A DNA stretch of 57,093 nucleotides from Amycolatopsis tucumanensis. Its GTDB lineage: Bacteria > Actinomycetota > Actinomycetes > Mycobacteriales > Pseudonocardiaceae. This document shows positions 7,613 through 16,280 of the stretch, piece by piece (within the stretch, counting starts at the first letter, position 1; every line of letters begins with the position of its first letter). The translations under genes and the position numbers were made by a program. Location: contig NZ_JAKGSD010000025.1 in NCBI RefSeq assembly GCF_021654135.1, positions 63,482-120,574 of the forward strand, read 5' to 3'. The notes under the pieces were generated by a model. That model was given only the letters and a program-made list of their open reading frames with translations, was not told the DNA's origin and made no database searches.

Positions 7613-8694
7613 TTCGATGCCACCAATCCCGCGGCGAAGGACAGTTCCGCCGCGATCCCGCCGATGAGGTCCTGGCGGTGTGCCTCGGGCAGCACCGTCC
7701 AGGTGTAGGTTTCCACTTCCAGGTGCGCCGGCTTCGGCGGCAGCGCGGCGAGGGCCTGCGACAGCACCTCGGTGGTCGAGGACAGCGGCGCCGCCGGGGT
7801 CGCGTGCAGCGGCACGTGGAAGTGGACGCGCCACGGCCCCTCCCCCGGCAGGTCCGCGAACGCCTCGCCCAGGTCGTCGGCCTTGCGGACGTCGCCGCCG
7901 GACGATTCCCGGGTCTGGTGCAGGTACCGCGGCTCGTCGAACGCGGCCAGCGCCTCCCGGGCCGCCGGGTCGCGCGGGTTCGGCACGTGCAGGGCCGCCG
8001 ACATCTGGACCTTGACCACGTCGAGCCCGGCCGCGGTGATCTCGGCGACCGCGCCGGCCGGGTCGGCGAAGGACACCGCCAGGTGGCAGGTGTCCAGGCA
8101 CAGCCCGACGTGCGCGGGGTCGACGCGCCCGGCGAGCCAGGACACGGCGTCGTGCACGGTGTCCAGGACGCAGCCGGGTTCCGGCTCGACGGCGAGCCGG
8201 ATCGTGCGGTCCTGGGCGCGCAGCGCGGCGGTCACCTCGTCGAGCAACCGCTGGGCCGCCGCGTCGTCCTCCGGCGTCCACGGCTCGCGCCAGCCCAGCG
8301 GCAGCGTGGAGATGCTGCCGAACGCGGCGTCGTCGGGCAGCAGCCCGGACAGCACTGTCGCGCAGTTCAGCGTGTACTCCGCGCGTGCCCGGTCGGTCCA
8401 CCGTGGACGGTAGACCTTCTGCTTGACCACCGGATCGTGGAACCCGCCGTACGGGAACGCGTTGAGCGTCACCACTTCCAGCCCGCGGGCGTCCAGTTCG
8501 GCACGCAACCGCTTGCGCTCGCCCGGATCGGCGGCCAGCGCCGACGCCACGTCGGCGGCCAGCCACAGCCCGAGCCCGAGCCGGTCGGCGCCGAGCCGCT
8601 CCCGCACCGGCAGGGCGTAGGAGCCGAGCTGGCCGAGGACCCCCGCGAGGTCCTCGGCCGGATGGACGTTGGTGCAGTAGGACAGGGGCGTCAC
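7609..8694 (-). CDS. eboE: Metabolite traffic protein EboE-like, xylose-isomerase-type TIM barrel
   Basis: A 361-residue TIM barrel of the EboE type. Diagnostic features are the N-terminal SYCTNVHPAEDL, NAFPYGGFHDPVVKQKVYRPRW, the glutamates in AVEPEPGCVLD, LDTCHLAVSF, KVQMSAALHVPNP and the C-terminal VETYTWTVLP. These are the EboE arrangement as I remember it. The reaction is unknown: ebo genes are linked to export or precursor transport of secondary metabolites in cyanobacteria, but no enzyme activity is established to my knowledge. GTG 8694 overlaps the TatD stop by 4 bp. Confidence 0.85.
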   Translation of the reverse strand: MTPLSYCTNVHPAEDLAGVLGQLGSYALPVRERLGADRLGLGLWLAADVASALAADPGERKRLRAELDARGLEVVTLNAFPYGGFHDPVVKQKVYRPRWTDRARAEYTLNCATVLSGLLPDDAAFGSISTLPLGWREPWTPEDDAAAQRLLDEVTAALRAQDRTIRLAVEPEPGCVLDTVHDAVSWLAGRVDPAHVGLCLDTCHLAVSFADPAGAVAEITAAGLDVVKVQMSAALHVPNPRDPAAREALAAFDEPRYLHQTRESSGGDVRKADDLGEAFADLPGEGPWRVHFHVPLHATPAAPLSSTTEVLSQALAALPPKPAHLEVETYTWTVLPEAHRQDLIGGIAAELSFAAGLVASK

Positions 8695-9566
8695 GCGACC
8701 GCCTCGTCCCGCCCGCCGCGCAACACGGAGTTGCCCTCGAAGGTCTCCTTGGCCGCGCTGAAACCGGGCAGCTCGTCGAGGACCAGCCGCCCGCTCTGGC
8801 CGTAGAAGGCGACCGGGTTGTCCCACAGCACGGTGTCCACATCGGACTCGGTGAACCCGCCGCCGAGCATCGCCAGGCCGGTCTTGTGGACCTTCAGCGG
8901 GTCCGACCGGCCCCAGTCGGCGGCGGAGTTGACCAGCATCTTCTCCGTGCCGTGCTCGCGCAGGATCGCGACCATGCGCTGCTCGTCCATCTTGGTGTCC
9001 GGGTAGATGGAAAAGCCCATCCAGGCGCCGGACTCCTTGACCAGGCCGACGGTGACCTCGTTGAGGTGGTCGACGACGACCCGCTCCGGCGCGATGCCGG
9101 ACTCGGCCACCACGGCGAGGGTGCGCTTGGTGCCTTCCAGCTTGTCCCGGTGCGGGGTGTGCACGAGCACCGGCAGGTCGTGCTCCTTCGCCATCTCCAG
9201 CTGGCGGGCGAAGGCGTCGTCCTCGGCCGGGGTCATCGAGTCGTAGCCGACCTCGCCGACCGCGACCACGCCGTCCTTGGCGAGGTAGCGGGGCAGCACG
9301 TCGAGCACCGGCGTGCAGCGCGGGTCGTTGGCCTCCTTGGGGTTCAGCGCGATGGTGCAGTGGTGGCGGATGCCGAACTGCGCGGCACGGAAGCGTTCCC
9401 AGCCGATCAGCCCGTCGAAGTAGTCGGTGAACGACGACACGCCGGTGCGCGGCTGGCCGAGCCAGAACGCGGGCTCGACCAGTGCCCGCACGCCGGCGGC
9501 GTACATGGCCTCGTAGTCGTCGGTGGTGCGGGAGGTCATGTGGATGTGCGGATCGAACAGGCGCAT
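8691..9566 (-). CDS. eboB: TatD family metal-dependent hydrolase (EboB-like)
   Basis: A 291-residue TIM-barrel amidohydrolase. The binuclear metal site is visible as H7/H9 in FDPHIHM, a glutamate in AVGEVGYDS, histidines in VLVHTPH and VDHLNE, and the late aspartate in NSAADWG. TatD proteins are DNases or small-molecule hydrolases, and in ebo clusters the substrate is unknown. The start ATG 9566 shares one base with the stop of the EboA fusion gene (TGATG), so translation is coupled. The alternative upstream in-frame start is rejected because it would lie inside the preceding gene. Confidence 0.88.
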   Translation of the reverse strand: MRLFDPHIHMTSRTTDDYEAMYAAGVRALVEPAFWLGQPRTGVSSFTDYFDGLIGWERFRAAQFGIRHHCTIALNPKEANDPRCTPVLDVLPRYLAKDGVVAVGEVGYDSMTPAEDDAFARQLEMAKEHDLPVLVHTPHRDKLEGTKRTLAVVAESGIAPERVVVDHLNEVTVGLVKESGAWMGFSIYPDTKMDEQRMVAILREHGTEKMLVNSAADWGRSDPLKVHKTGLAMLGGGFTESDVDTVLWDNPVAFYGQSGRLVLDELPGFSAAKETFEGNSVLRGGRDEAVA

Positions 9567-10978
9567 CAGGGTGTCTCTTCCAGGAAGCGGAGTGCGTCGG
9601 CGGGGACGGCGCGGCCGGCGGCCCTGCGCTCCCCCGCGTAGTCGGTGATCATGCGGCGCAGCTCGTCGTCGGCCCGCCGGTCCAGCTCGGCGACCGCGGC
9701 CAGCGGGATGCCGGTGAACAGGCACTTCAGCACGCCGTGGCGCCAGCCGTGCTGGTCGAGGTGGCGGGCGGCGAACGGGCCGAGCGCGGCCGCGATCAGG
9801 CCGGTGTCGTTGCTGCGCAGGGCGTCGCGGACCAGTTCGAGACCGGTGGCGACCGCCTTGTCGCCGACCGCGGACAGCGCCCGCAGCACGCCCCGCCGCT
9901 CGGCGCCGTCGCCGTAGCGGTAGAGGTCGGCCAGCTCGGTCGCGAACTCCCCGGCGGGCAGCGCCGCGGCGAGCGTGGTCAGCAGCCGGGTCCGGGCCAG
10001 GTCGTCGGCGGTGCCGTGGACCAGGCCGTCCGGATCGGAGCCCGGGTGCAGCGGCCCCCGGCCGACGTGCCGTCCGGCCGCCGGGAACAGGGTCCGCACT
10101 GCCGTCGGTTCATCGGTGATGCGCCGTTGCGCCTCGCCCAGCCAGGACTGGTCGAGCCGCGCGGCCCGCAACGCGGTCAGCGCGGCGCGGGCGACCTGTG
10201 GCGCGGCGTGGCTGTGCCGGGGCAGCTCGACCGCGGCCACCCCGGTGTAGCCGATCTCGTCCAGCGCGGCGAGCGTGGCGGGCAGGTCCAGCTGCCCGTC
10301 GCCGAACTCGAGGTGCTCGTGCACCCCCGGCCGCATGTCGTCCAGCTGCACGTTGACCAGCAGCCCCTTGGCCTGCCGGATGCAGGCGGCCGCGTCCTGC
10401 GGCTCCACGGCGACGCAGTGCCCGACGTCGAGGGTGATCCCGAGCCCATCCGGATCCCCCAGTTCGCCGCGCAGCCGCAGCGCGTCGGACAGCGTTTCCA
10501 CGAGCATCCCGGGTTCCGGTTCGAGGCCGAGGCGGACACCGCGCCGGTCCGCCTCGGCCAGCACCGCGGGCATCCGCGACCGCAGCCGCTCCCACGCGAT
10601 CGTCTCGTCCACAGTGGACACCCCGGACCAGAACGACACGCAGTCGGCGCCCAGTCCCTCCGCGACCCGGATCGCCCGCGCCAGGAAGTCCAGCCGCTTG
10701 TCCGCGTTCTCGCTGACCAGGGTCGGTTCGTGCTTGTGCCACGGGTCGAGCAGGAACCGCGCTCCGGTCTCCACGACGCAGCGCAGGCCCAGCTCGCCCA
10801 GCCGGGTCGCGACCCGGTCCACGCGCGCGGACAGGTCCTCGGCGTACGGGTCGAGGTGCTGGTGGTCCAGCGTCAGCGCGACCGAGGTGTAGCCCAGGTC
10901 GGCGATGATCGCCAGCGCGTCGTCGAGCCGGTGGTTGGCGAACCCGTTGGTGCCGTAGCCGAGGTGGTAGCCGCTCAT
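9566..10978 (-). CDS. eboA: Fusion: sugar-isomerase-like TIM barrel + EboA domain
   Basis: A 470-residue two-domain protein. Residues 1 to about 285 form an AP_endonuc_2/xylose-isomerase-like barrel with metal-ligand-like positions (GLEPEPGM at 151, LDVGHCVAVEP at 183, NVQLDDMRPGVHEH at 209, VELPRHSH at 250). Residues about 325 to 470 match EboA: SNDTGLIAAALGPFAARHLD, QHGWRHGVLKCLFTGIPL and DRRADDELRRMITDYAGERR. EboA is a separate, functionally uncharacterised protein in cyanobacterial and proteobacterial ebo clusters. The fusion suggests the barrel enzyme and EboA act on the same intermediate. ATG 10978 overlaps the upstream prenyltransferase stop by 4 bp. Confidence 0.87.
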   Translation of the reverse strand: MSGYHLGYGTNGFANHRLDDALAIIADLGYTSVALTLDHQHLDPYAEDLSARVDRVATRLGELGLRCVVETGARFLLDPWHKHEPTLVSENADKRLDFLARAIRVAEGLGADCVSFWSGVSTVDETIAWERLRSRMPAVLAEADRRGVRLGLEPEPGMLVETLSDALRLRGELGDPDGLGITLDVGHCVAVEPQDAAACIRQAKGLLVNVQLDDMRPGVHEHLEFGDGQLDLPATLAALDEIGYTGVAAVELPRHSHAAPQVARAALTALRAARLDQSWLGEAQRRITDEPTAVRTLFPAAGRHVGRGPLHPGSDPDGLVHGTADDLARTRLLTTLAAALPAGEFATELADLYRYGDGAERRGVLRALSAVGDKAVATGLELVRDALRSNDTGLIAAALGPFAARHLDQHGWRHGVLKCLFTGIPLAAVAELDRRADDELRRMITDYAGERRAAGRAVPADALRFLEETP

Positions 10979-11829
10979 GTCGGGCTCACCTTCCGGCCGA
11001 GCCGCTTGGCCAGCGGCAGCGCCAGTGCGACCAGGCCCGCGCCGAGCACGCCGCCGCGCCGGGCCGCGAGCGCGGCCTGCAACGGGACCATGCCGTGGAT
11101 GCCCGCGGCCGTCGCCGTGCGGACCACGGCCGCGGTCGGCTTGCGCACTGCCGCGTACTGCTTCGACCCGACGCTCACGCCGTACCCGGCGGCCGCGGCC
11201 AGCGCCGCCACCCGGTGCCCGGCCGCGCCACCGCGCCCGGAGACTGCCGCGGCGGCCGACGCCGAGGTCAGCGCGAGCGCGCCCGCCGCCCGTGCGGGCG
11301 ACGCGCCGTGCACCTCGCCTGCCGACAACGCGGTGACCCCGAGCGTGTGCCCGCCGAGCACCGCGGCCGGGACCAGCGCCTTCGCCGCGCCCGAGCGGCC
11401 CGCGCCGAGCAGCACGTCCAGCGAGCGGCACAGCGCCATCGCGGCCGGCGCGAGCGGGGTCTTCTTGAGCACGGTGTCGTAGGCCCACACCGCCGCCGCC
11501 AGCGGCGCGGCGACCTTGAGCGCGTCGCGGCCACCGGCGACCGCGGCCAGCCCGAGGCCCGCGCCGGTCAGCCCGGCAGCCACGCCGAGCGCGCGCTGCG
11601 GGCTGATCCGGCCGGACGGGATCGGCCGCTCCGGGCGCTCGACCGCGTCCAGTTCCCGGTCGGCCCAGTCGTTGAGCGCCATGCCGGACCAGTAGATCGC
11701 CACCGAGGCCAGCGGCAGCGCGAGCCGCCGGCCCCGCAACGGACGACCGGCCGCGGCGGCGCCCGCGACGGTGTCGCCGAGGACGCTCAGCGCGGCCGGT
11801 GCCCGCACGAGCTGCACGTACGGGTTCAC
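10975..11829 (-). CDS. eboC: UbiA family prenyltransferase (EboC-like, SCO3242-type)
   Basis: A 284-residue integral membrane protein with seven to nine hydrophobic helices. The first aspartate-rich prenyl-diphosphate/Mg site is NDWADRELD (residues 53-61) followed by RPERPIPSGRIS. The second region near YDTVLKKTPLAPAAMALCRSLD is family-typical but has fewer aspartates than classical DxxxD. It should transfer a prenyl group to a polar acceptor at the membrane; the acceptor may be the product of the neighbouring cyclase and isomerases. It has a GTG start with a 4-bp overlap with the cyclase gene. From memory, NCBI calls such proteins SCO3242 family prenyltransferases. Confidence 0.88.
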   Translation of the reverse strand: MNPYVQLVRAPAALSVLGDTVAGAAAAGRPLRGRRLALPLASVAIYWSGMALNDWADRELDAVERPERPIPSGRISPQRALGVAAGLTGAGLGLAAVAGGRDALKVAAPLAAAVWAYDTVLKKTPLAPAAMALCRSLDVLLGAGRSGAAKALVPAAVLGGHTLGVTALSAGEVHGASPARAAGALALTSASAAAAVSGRGGAAGHRVAALAAAAGYGVSVGSKQYAAVRKPTAAVVRTATAAGIHGMVPLQAALAARRGGVLGAGLVALALPLAKRLGRKVSPT

Positions 11830-12977
11830 TTCTGCCGTCCCAGCGACGCCGCCCACTCGGCCAGGACCCGCGCCTGCTCGGCGAAGCGGTGCTCGCCGGT
11901 GCCGACCGGGTCCTTGAAGAAGAACGCCAGCTGCCCCAGCGGCCCGGTCTCGCCCGCCCGGTACGCGGCCGCGGTCAGCCGCGCCAGGTCCAGCACCAGC
12001 GGCGCGGCCAGTGCCGAGTCGTAGCCGGTCCAGGTGAACTGCAGGGTCATCCGCGCGCCCAGGAAGCCCTCGAAGGACACGTGGTCCCACGCCGTCTTCT
12101 GCTCGCCCAGGTCCGGCACGTGGTCGATGTGCAGCGGCGCCACCACGTCGTCGCCGAGCAGGGCCGCCAGCCCGCGGGCCTTGGACTCCAGCTTGCCCGC
12201 CGCCTTCACCGGGTCGGCCAGGGTGGCGCCGTCGCCGCCGCCGAGCAGGTTGGTGCCCGACCACGACCGCACCTTCAGCGCCCGCGCCGCGAACATCGGC
12301 GCCAGCACCGATCGCAGCAGCGTCTCACCGGTCTTGCCGTCCGATCCGGCGTAGGGCAGCCCCTGCCGCCGGGCGAATTCGGTGAGCGCGGGCAACCGGA
12401 TGCCCGTCGACGGCGTGAAGTCCACGAAGGGGCACCCCGCCGACACCGCCGCGAACGCCGCCAGCGAGCTGCCGGGCAGCACCTCCCGGCCGGGCTCGTC
12501 CATCGCCGCCACGAGCGCGTCGAGGTCGTGGTGCTCCGGCGCGTCCGCGGTTGGGGGTTCCGTGGACGAGACGTTGATCACCACGACGGCCGACAGGCCG
12601 TGCCGGGTGCGGAACTCGCGCAGGTCGTCGGCCATCCGCGCGGCGGTCTCGGCCTGCGTGCGCCCGGCGGGCACCGGGCGCAGGTCGGCCTCGACGGCAC
12701 GCAGGCCGTCGCGGATGGCCGGCAGCAGGCCGGCGGGGAGCAGCCCGCCCGCGGTGAGCTGCTCCGCCTTCTTCTCCAGTGGCGTGTCCACCAGGTCGTG
12801 CCCGCCGACGACGAGCTCGTCCCAGCCCGGCAGCACGCCGGGCGCCACGTCGAGCCGCTCGGTCACACAGCCGTCCGGCCCGGTCAGGCCGGACCGCATC
12901 GCGAGCAGCCCGCTGATCGCCGTGGTGGCCACCGAGCCACGCGCGCCGACCAGCCACAATCCAGTTCTCTCAGGCAT
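11826..12977 (-). CDS. myo-Inositol-1-phosphate synthase-like sugar-phosphate cyclase
   Basis: A 383-residue member of the inositol-3-phosphate synthase family, which converts glucose-6-phosphate to inositol phosphate using bound NAD. Visible motifs are the Rossmann GARGSVATT (11-19), VVINVSSTEPP, FVDFTPSTG, GSDGKTGETLL, SWSGTNLLGGGDGATL and TWTGYDSALAAPLVLDLARL. The housekeeping actinobacterial Ino1 belongs to a shorter, different subgroup, so this is probably a pathway-specific paralog. It occupies the operon position where classical ebo clusters carry EboD, a dehydroquinate-synthase-like cyclase. Its ATG overlaps the end of the upstream oxidoreductase gene by 8 bp. Confidence 0.88.
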   Translation of the reverse strand: MPERTGLWLVGARGSVATTAISGLLAMRSGLTGPDGCVTERLDVAPGVLPGWDELVVGGHDLVDTPLEKKAEQLTAGGLLPAGLLPAIRDGLRAVEADLRPVPAGRTQAETAARMADDLREFRTRHGLSAVVVINVSSTEPPTADAPEHHDLDALVAAMDEPGREVLPGSSLAAFAAVSAGCPFVDFTPSTGIRLPALTEFARRQGLPYAGSDGKTGETLLRSVLAPMFAARALKVRSWSGTNLLGGGDGATLADPVKAAGKLESKARGLAALLGDDVVAPLHIDHVPDLGEQKTAWDHVSFEGFLGARMTLQFTWTGYDSALAAPLVLDLARLTAAAYRAGETGPLGQLAFFFKDPVGTGEHRFAEQARVLAEWAASLGRQK

Positions 12978-14172
12978 CGATCACCCTTTCGGTCGACATT
13001 GATACGCCGACCCAGGACGTTCCGTTGCCCGCGCTCTCCTCCACCGCGTGCAGCACCCGCTGGACCTGCAGGCCGTCGTCGAACCCCGGTTCGGGGTCGC
13101 GCTGCTCGCCGATGGCGGTGAGGAAGTCGGCGATCTCGTGGGTGAAGGTGTGCTCGTACCCCAGCAGGTGCCCCGGCGGCCACCACGCCCCGACGTAGGG
13201 GTGGTCCGGCTCGGTCACCAGGATCCGCCGGAAACCCGCCTCGGCCGGGTCGTCGTCGCCGTCGTAGAAGGACAGCTCGTTCATCGACTCGAAGTCGAAG
13301 GCCAGGCTGCCCCGCGACCCGTTGATCTCCAGCCGCAGCGCGTTCTTGCGGCCCAGCGCGAACCGGGTGGCCTCGAAGGTGGCGACCGCGCCGCCGGCGA
13401 ACCGCGCCAGGAAGACCGCGCAGTCGTCCACGTCGACCTCGCCCAGCGCGCTGCCCGGCTCCCCGGACAGCGGCCGCTCCCGCACGAACGTCTCGGTCAT
13501 CGCCGAGACGCCGCTGATCCGGTCGCCGAGGACGAACTGGGCGGTGTCCACCGCGTGCGCGGCGATGTCGCCGAGCGCGCCGGACCCGGCCTTGTCCCGC
13601 CGCAGCCGCCAGGTCATCGGCGTGGCCGGGTCGGCCAGCCAGTCCTGCAGGTAGGCCGCCCGCACCTGGCGGATCGTGCCCAGCCTGCCCTCGGCGACCA
13701 TCTTGCGGGCCAGCGCGATCGCGGGCACCCGCCGGTAGTTGAACCCGACCATCGCCCGCTGCCCGTTGGCCGCCGCGCGCTCGGCGGCCGCCGCCATCTC
13801 CTCGGCCTCGGCGACCGAGTTGGCCAGCGGTTTCTCGCACAGCACGTGCTTGCCCGCGGCGAGGGCGGCCAGCGCGATCTCGGCGTGCGAGTCGCCCGGC
13901 GTGCAGATGTCGACGATGCCGACGTCGTCACGCGCGACCAGGGTGGCCCAGTCGGTCTCGACGTCCGGCCAGCCCTGCTTGGCGGCGGCGGCCTTCGTGC
14001 GCTCCGGGTCGCGGCCGCCGAGGACGGCCAGCCGCGGCACCAGTGGCACGTCGAAGAACCGGTGGACCGAGCGCCAGGCGTGGGCGTGGACGGCGCCCAT
14101 GAAGGCGTGCCCGACCATGCCCACCCCGATGGAGGCGCCCACGGGATCAGGAGTCGAAGGCGACATCGGCAT
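12970..14172 (-). CDS. Gfo/Idh/MocA family NAD(P)-dependent oxidoreductase
   Basis: A 400-residue sugar or cyclitol dehydrogenase. The N-terminal Rossmann fold has a GVGMVGHAFMG dinucleotide loop. CEKPLANSVAEAEEM carries the catalytic-type lysine of the EKP motif, DICTPGDSH precedes it, and the C-terminal alpha/beta domain includes HAVDTAQFVLGD. Inositol dehydrogenases belong to this family, so inositol or a scyllo/keto form is a plausible substrate given the adjacent cyclase and importer. The start ATG 14172 (AAGGAG further upstream) overlaps the binding-protein gene by 26 bp; ATG 14166 and GTG 14142 are alternatives. Confidence 0.9.
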   Translation of the reverse strand: MPMSPSTPDPVGASIGVGMVGHAFMGAVHAHAWRSVHRFFDVPLVPRLAVLGGRDPERTKAAAAKQGWPDVETDWATLVARDDVGIVDICTPGDSHAEIALAALAAGKHVLCEKPLANSVAEAEEMAAAAERAAANGQRAMVGFNYRRVPAIALARKMVAEGRLGTIRQVRAAYLQDWLADPATPMTWRLRRDKAGSGALGDIAAHAVDTAQFVLGDRISGVSAMTETFVRERPLSGEPGSALGEVDVDDCAVFLARFAGGAVATFEATRFALGRKNALRLEINGSRGSLAFDFESMNELSFYDGDDDPAEAGFRRILVTEPDHPYVGAWWPPGHLLGYEHTFTHEIADFLTAIGEQRDPEPGFDDGLQVQRVLHAVEESAGNGTSWVGVSMSTERVIDA

Positions 14173-15202
14173 AGGAATCGACGTTCTCCTTGGTCACCAC
14201 GGCCGAGTAGGTCGTGACGTTCGCGGGGATCTCGTGCTCGGCGAGGTCGCCGATGCCCTTGGCCTGGCCGAGCAGCCGGGCCAGGGCGATCGCCGACGAC
14301 GCCATCGACGGGCTGTAGAGCACGGTCGCCTTGATGACGCTGCTGTCGGCCTTGATCAGGTCCATCATGTTGCGCGAGCCCGCGCCGCCGACCATGAAGA
14401 ACTCGTTGCGGCGCGCGTTGTCGATCGCCGCCAGCACGCCGATGCCCTGGTCGTCGTCGTGGTTCCACAGCGCGTCGAGCTTGCTCGCCGACTGCAGCAG
14501 GTTCGACGTCATCTGCTCGCCGCTCTCCGGCGTGAACTGCGCGGACACCCGGGGGCCGACGGCGAAGCCGTGCTTGGCCAGCGCGTCCCGGAAGCCCTGG
14601 CTGCGCTCCTGGGTCAGCGGCAGCGAGTCGATGCCGGCGACCTCGCCGATCACCGGGCTGGCCACGCCCTTCTTCTTCAGCTCGCCCGCGATGTAGTTGC
14701 CCGCGTTGACGCCCATCCGGTAGTTGTCGCCGCCGATCCAGGTGCGGTAGGCCAGCGGTGTGTCGAACACGCGGTCCACGTTGACCACCGGGATGCCGGC
14801 GTCCATGGCCTGCTGACCGACCTGCGTCAGCGCCTTGCCGTCGAAGGGCAGGATCACCAGGACGCCGACCTTCTGGTTGATCAGCGTCTCGACCTGGGCG
14901 ATCTGCTGGTTGACGTCGTTGGTGCCCTCGGTGGCGGTGAAGGTGACGTCGGAGAACTGGCCGGCCTGCGCGCGGGCGTTCTTGGTCATCGCCGCCATCC
15001 AGCCGTGGTCGGCGGCGGGCGCGGAGAAGCCGATGGTGACCTGCTTGCCGGGCTGGGAGTTCTGGCCCGCGTTGCCCGCGACGGCCTGCGGGGCCGACTG
15101 CGGCGACTCGTTGGAGGTGCAGGCGGCCAGCAGGGCGCCGGCGCCGACGGCCGCGCCACCGGTGAGGAAGCGGCGGCGGGCGAGGGAGGATGGTCCGGAC
15201 AT
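14147..15202 (-). CDS. Sugar ABC transporter substrate-binding lipoprotein (RbsB-like)
   Basis: A 351-residue periplasmic-binding-protein-like domain of the ribose/inositol class. The N-terminus has an RRRFLTGG twin-arginine-type motif, a hydrophobic stretch and a lipobox LLAAC with the lipidated cysteine near residue 28. It should therefore be anchored outside the membrane. The binding fold follows from about residue 55 (VTIGFSAPAADHGWMAAM..., then VLVILPFDG and VNVDRVFD). It feeds the adjacent permease and ATPase. The ligand is unknown; from the operon a cyclitol, ribose-like sugar or inositol derivative is likely. Confidence 0.9.
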   Translation of the reverse strand: MSGPSSLARRRFLTGGAAVGAGALLAACTSNESPQSAPQAVAGNAGQNSQPGKQVTIGFSAPAADHGWMAAMTKNARAQAGQFSDVTFTATEGTNDVNQQIAQVETLINQKVGVLVILPFDGKALTQVGQQAMDAGIPVVNVDRVFDTPLAYRTWIGGDNYRMGVNAGNYIAGELKKKGVASPVIGEVAGIDSLPLTQERSQGFRDALAKHGFAVGPRVSAQFTPESGEQMTSNLLQSASKLDALWNHDDDQGIGVLAAIDNARRNEFFMVGGAGSRNMMDLIKADSSVIKATVLYSPSMASSAIALARLLGQAKGIGDLAEHEIPANVTTYSAVVTKENVDSYADVAFDS

Positions 15203-15248
15203 GGCGAGCTCCAGTGATCGTCGTCGGGGTGTTCGGGGTTCGTCTTTC

Positions 15249-16280
15249 CTAAGTGGACTTGCGGGCGCGGTTGGTGCGGAACTGCAGCAGGACGGCCAGG
15301 ACGATGATCGCGCCCTTGGCGATGTTCTGGATGTCGGTGTCGAGGTTGTTGAGCGTGAAGATGTTGCCCAGCACCGTGAAGATCAGGACGCCGATGAGCG
15401 TGCCGATGAGGGTGCCGCGGCCGCCGGTGAGCAGGGTGCCGCCGATGACGACCGCGGCGATCGCGTCCAGCTCGTAGTAGAGGCCGTTGGTGGAGGCGCC
15501 CGAGGTGGTGCGCGCCACCACCATGAGCGCCGCGATGCCGCAGCACAGCCCGGCCACGCCGTAGACGAGCGCGGTGTGCCGCTTGACGTTGATGCCTGCC
15601 AGGCGCGCGGCCTCGGTGTTGCCGCCGACGGCGAACGTGCGGCGGCCGAACGTGGTGCGGTTGAGCAGGACCCACCCGACCACGAACACCAGGGCGAACA
15701 TCCAGATCAGCACCGGGATGCCGAGGAAGTCGCCGCGGAAGAAGTTCAGGAAACCGGTCTCCCGCACGACCTGCGTCTGGCGGCCGCTGATCCGCTCGGC
15801 GAGCCCGCGCGCCGAGGCGTACATCGCCAGCGTCGCGATGAACGGCACCACTCTGCCGTAGGACACCAGCACACCGTTGATCAGCCCGCAGCCGAGCCCG
15901 ACCGCGAGCGCGCAGATCACCATCACCACCGGGCCGTAGGCCTGCGTCGCCAGCGTCGTCGCCCACACGCTGGACAGCGCCACGATCGAGCCGACGGACA
16001 GGTCGATGCCGCCGCTGATGATCACGAACGTCATGCCGACGCTGACCACGCCGATCGCGGCCGCGAGCCGCAGGATGGTGGACAGGTTGCCCTCGGTGAA
16101 GAACGCGTCCGGCCTGGTCAGCCAGCCCACCAGGCACAGCAGGACGAACACCCCGAACAACCCGGCCAGCCGGACGTCCACCGGGAACCGGCCGCGCGCG
16201 GCCTTCGGGGCCGGCGGCGCGGCCCGGGGTGGCGGGGCCTGCGTGGCCTCGGGCAACACCGACGAGGAGTCCTTCGTCAT
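15249..16280 (-). CDS. Sugar ABC transporter permease (RbsC/BPD_transp_2 type)
   Basis: A 343-residue permease with eight to ten membrane helices and a proline/alanine-rich cytoplasmic N-terminus. Family motifs are visible: SGGIDLSVGSIVALSSV near residue 100, GLGCGLINGVLV, GGNTEAARLAGINV and the GGTLLTGGRGTLIGTLIG stretch close to the C-terminus. It would form a homodimeric channel with the RbsA-like ATPase encoded just upstream, whose stop it overlaps by 4 bp (ATGA). A 46-bp gap separates it from the binding-protein gene; no separate promoter was seen there. Confidence 0.92.
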   Translation of the reverse strand: MTKDSSSVLPEATQAPPPRAAPPAPKAARGRFPVDVRLAGLFGVFVLLCLVGWLTRPDAFFTEGNLSTILRLAAAIGVVSVGMTFVIISGGIDLSVGSIVALSSVWATTLATQAYGPVVMVICALAVGLGCGLINGVLVSYGRVVPFIATLAMYASARGLAERISGRQTQVVRETGFLNFFRGDFLGIPVLIWMFALVFVVGWVLLNRTTFGRRTFAVGGNTEAARLAGINVKRHTALVYGVAGLCCGIAALMVVARTTSGASTNGLYYELDAIAAVVIGGTLLTGGRGTLIGTLIGVLIFTVLGNIFTLNNLDTDIQNIAKGAIIVLAVLLQFRTNRARKST

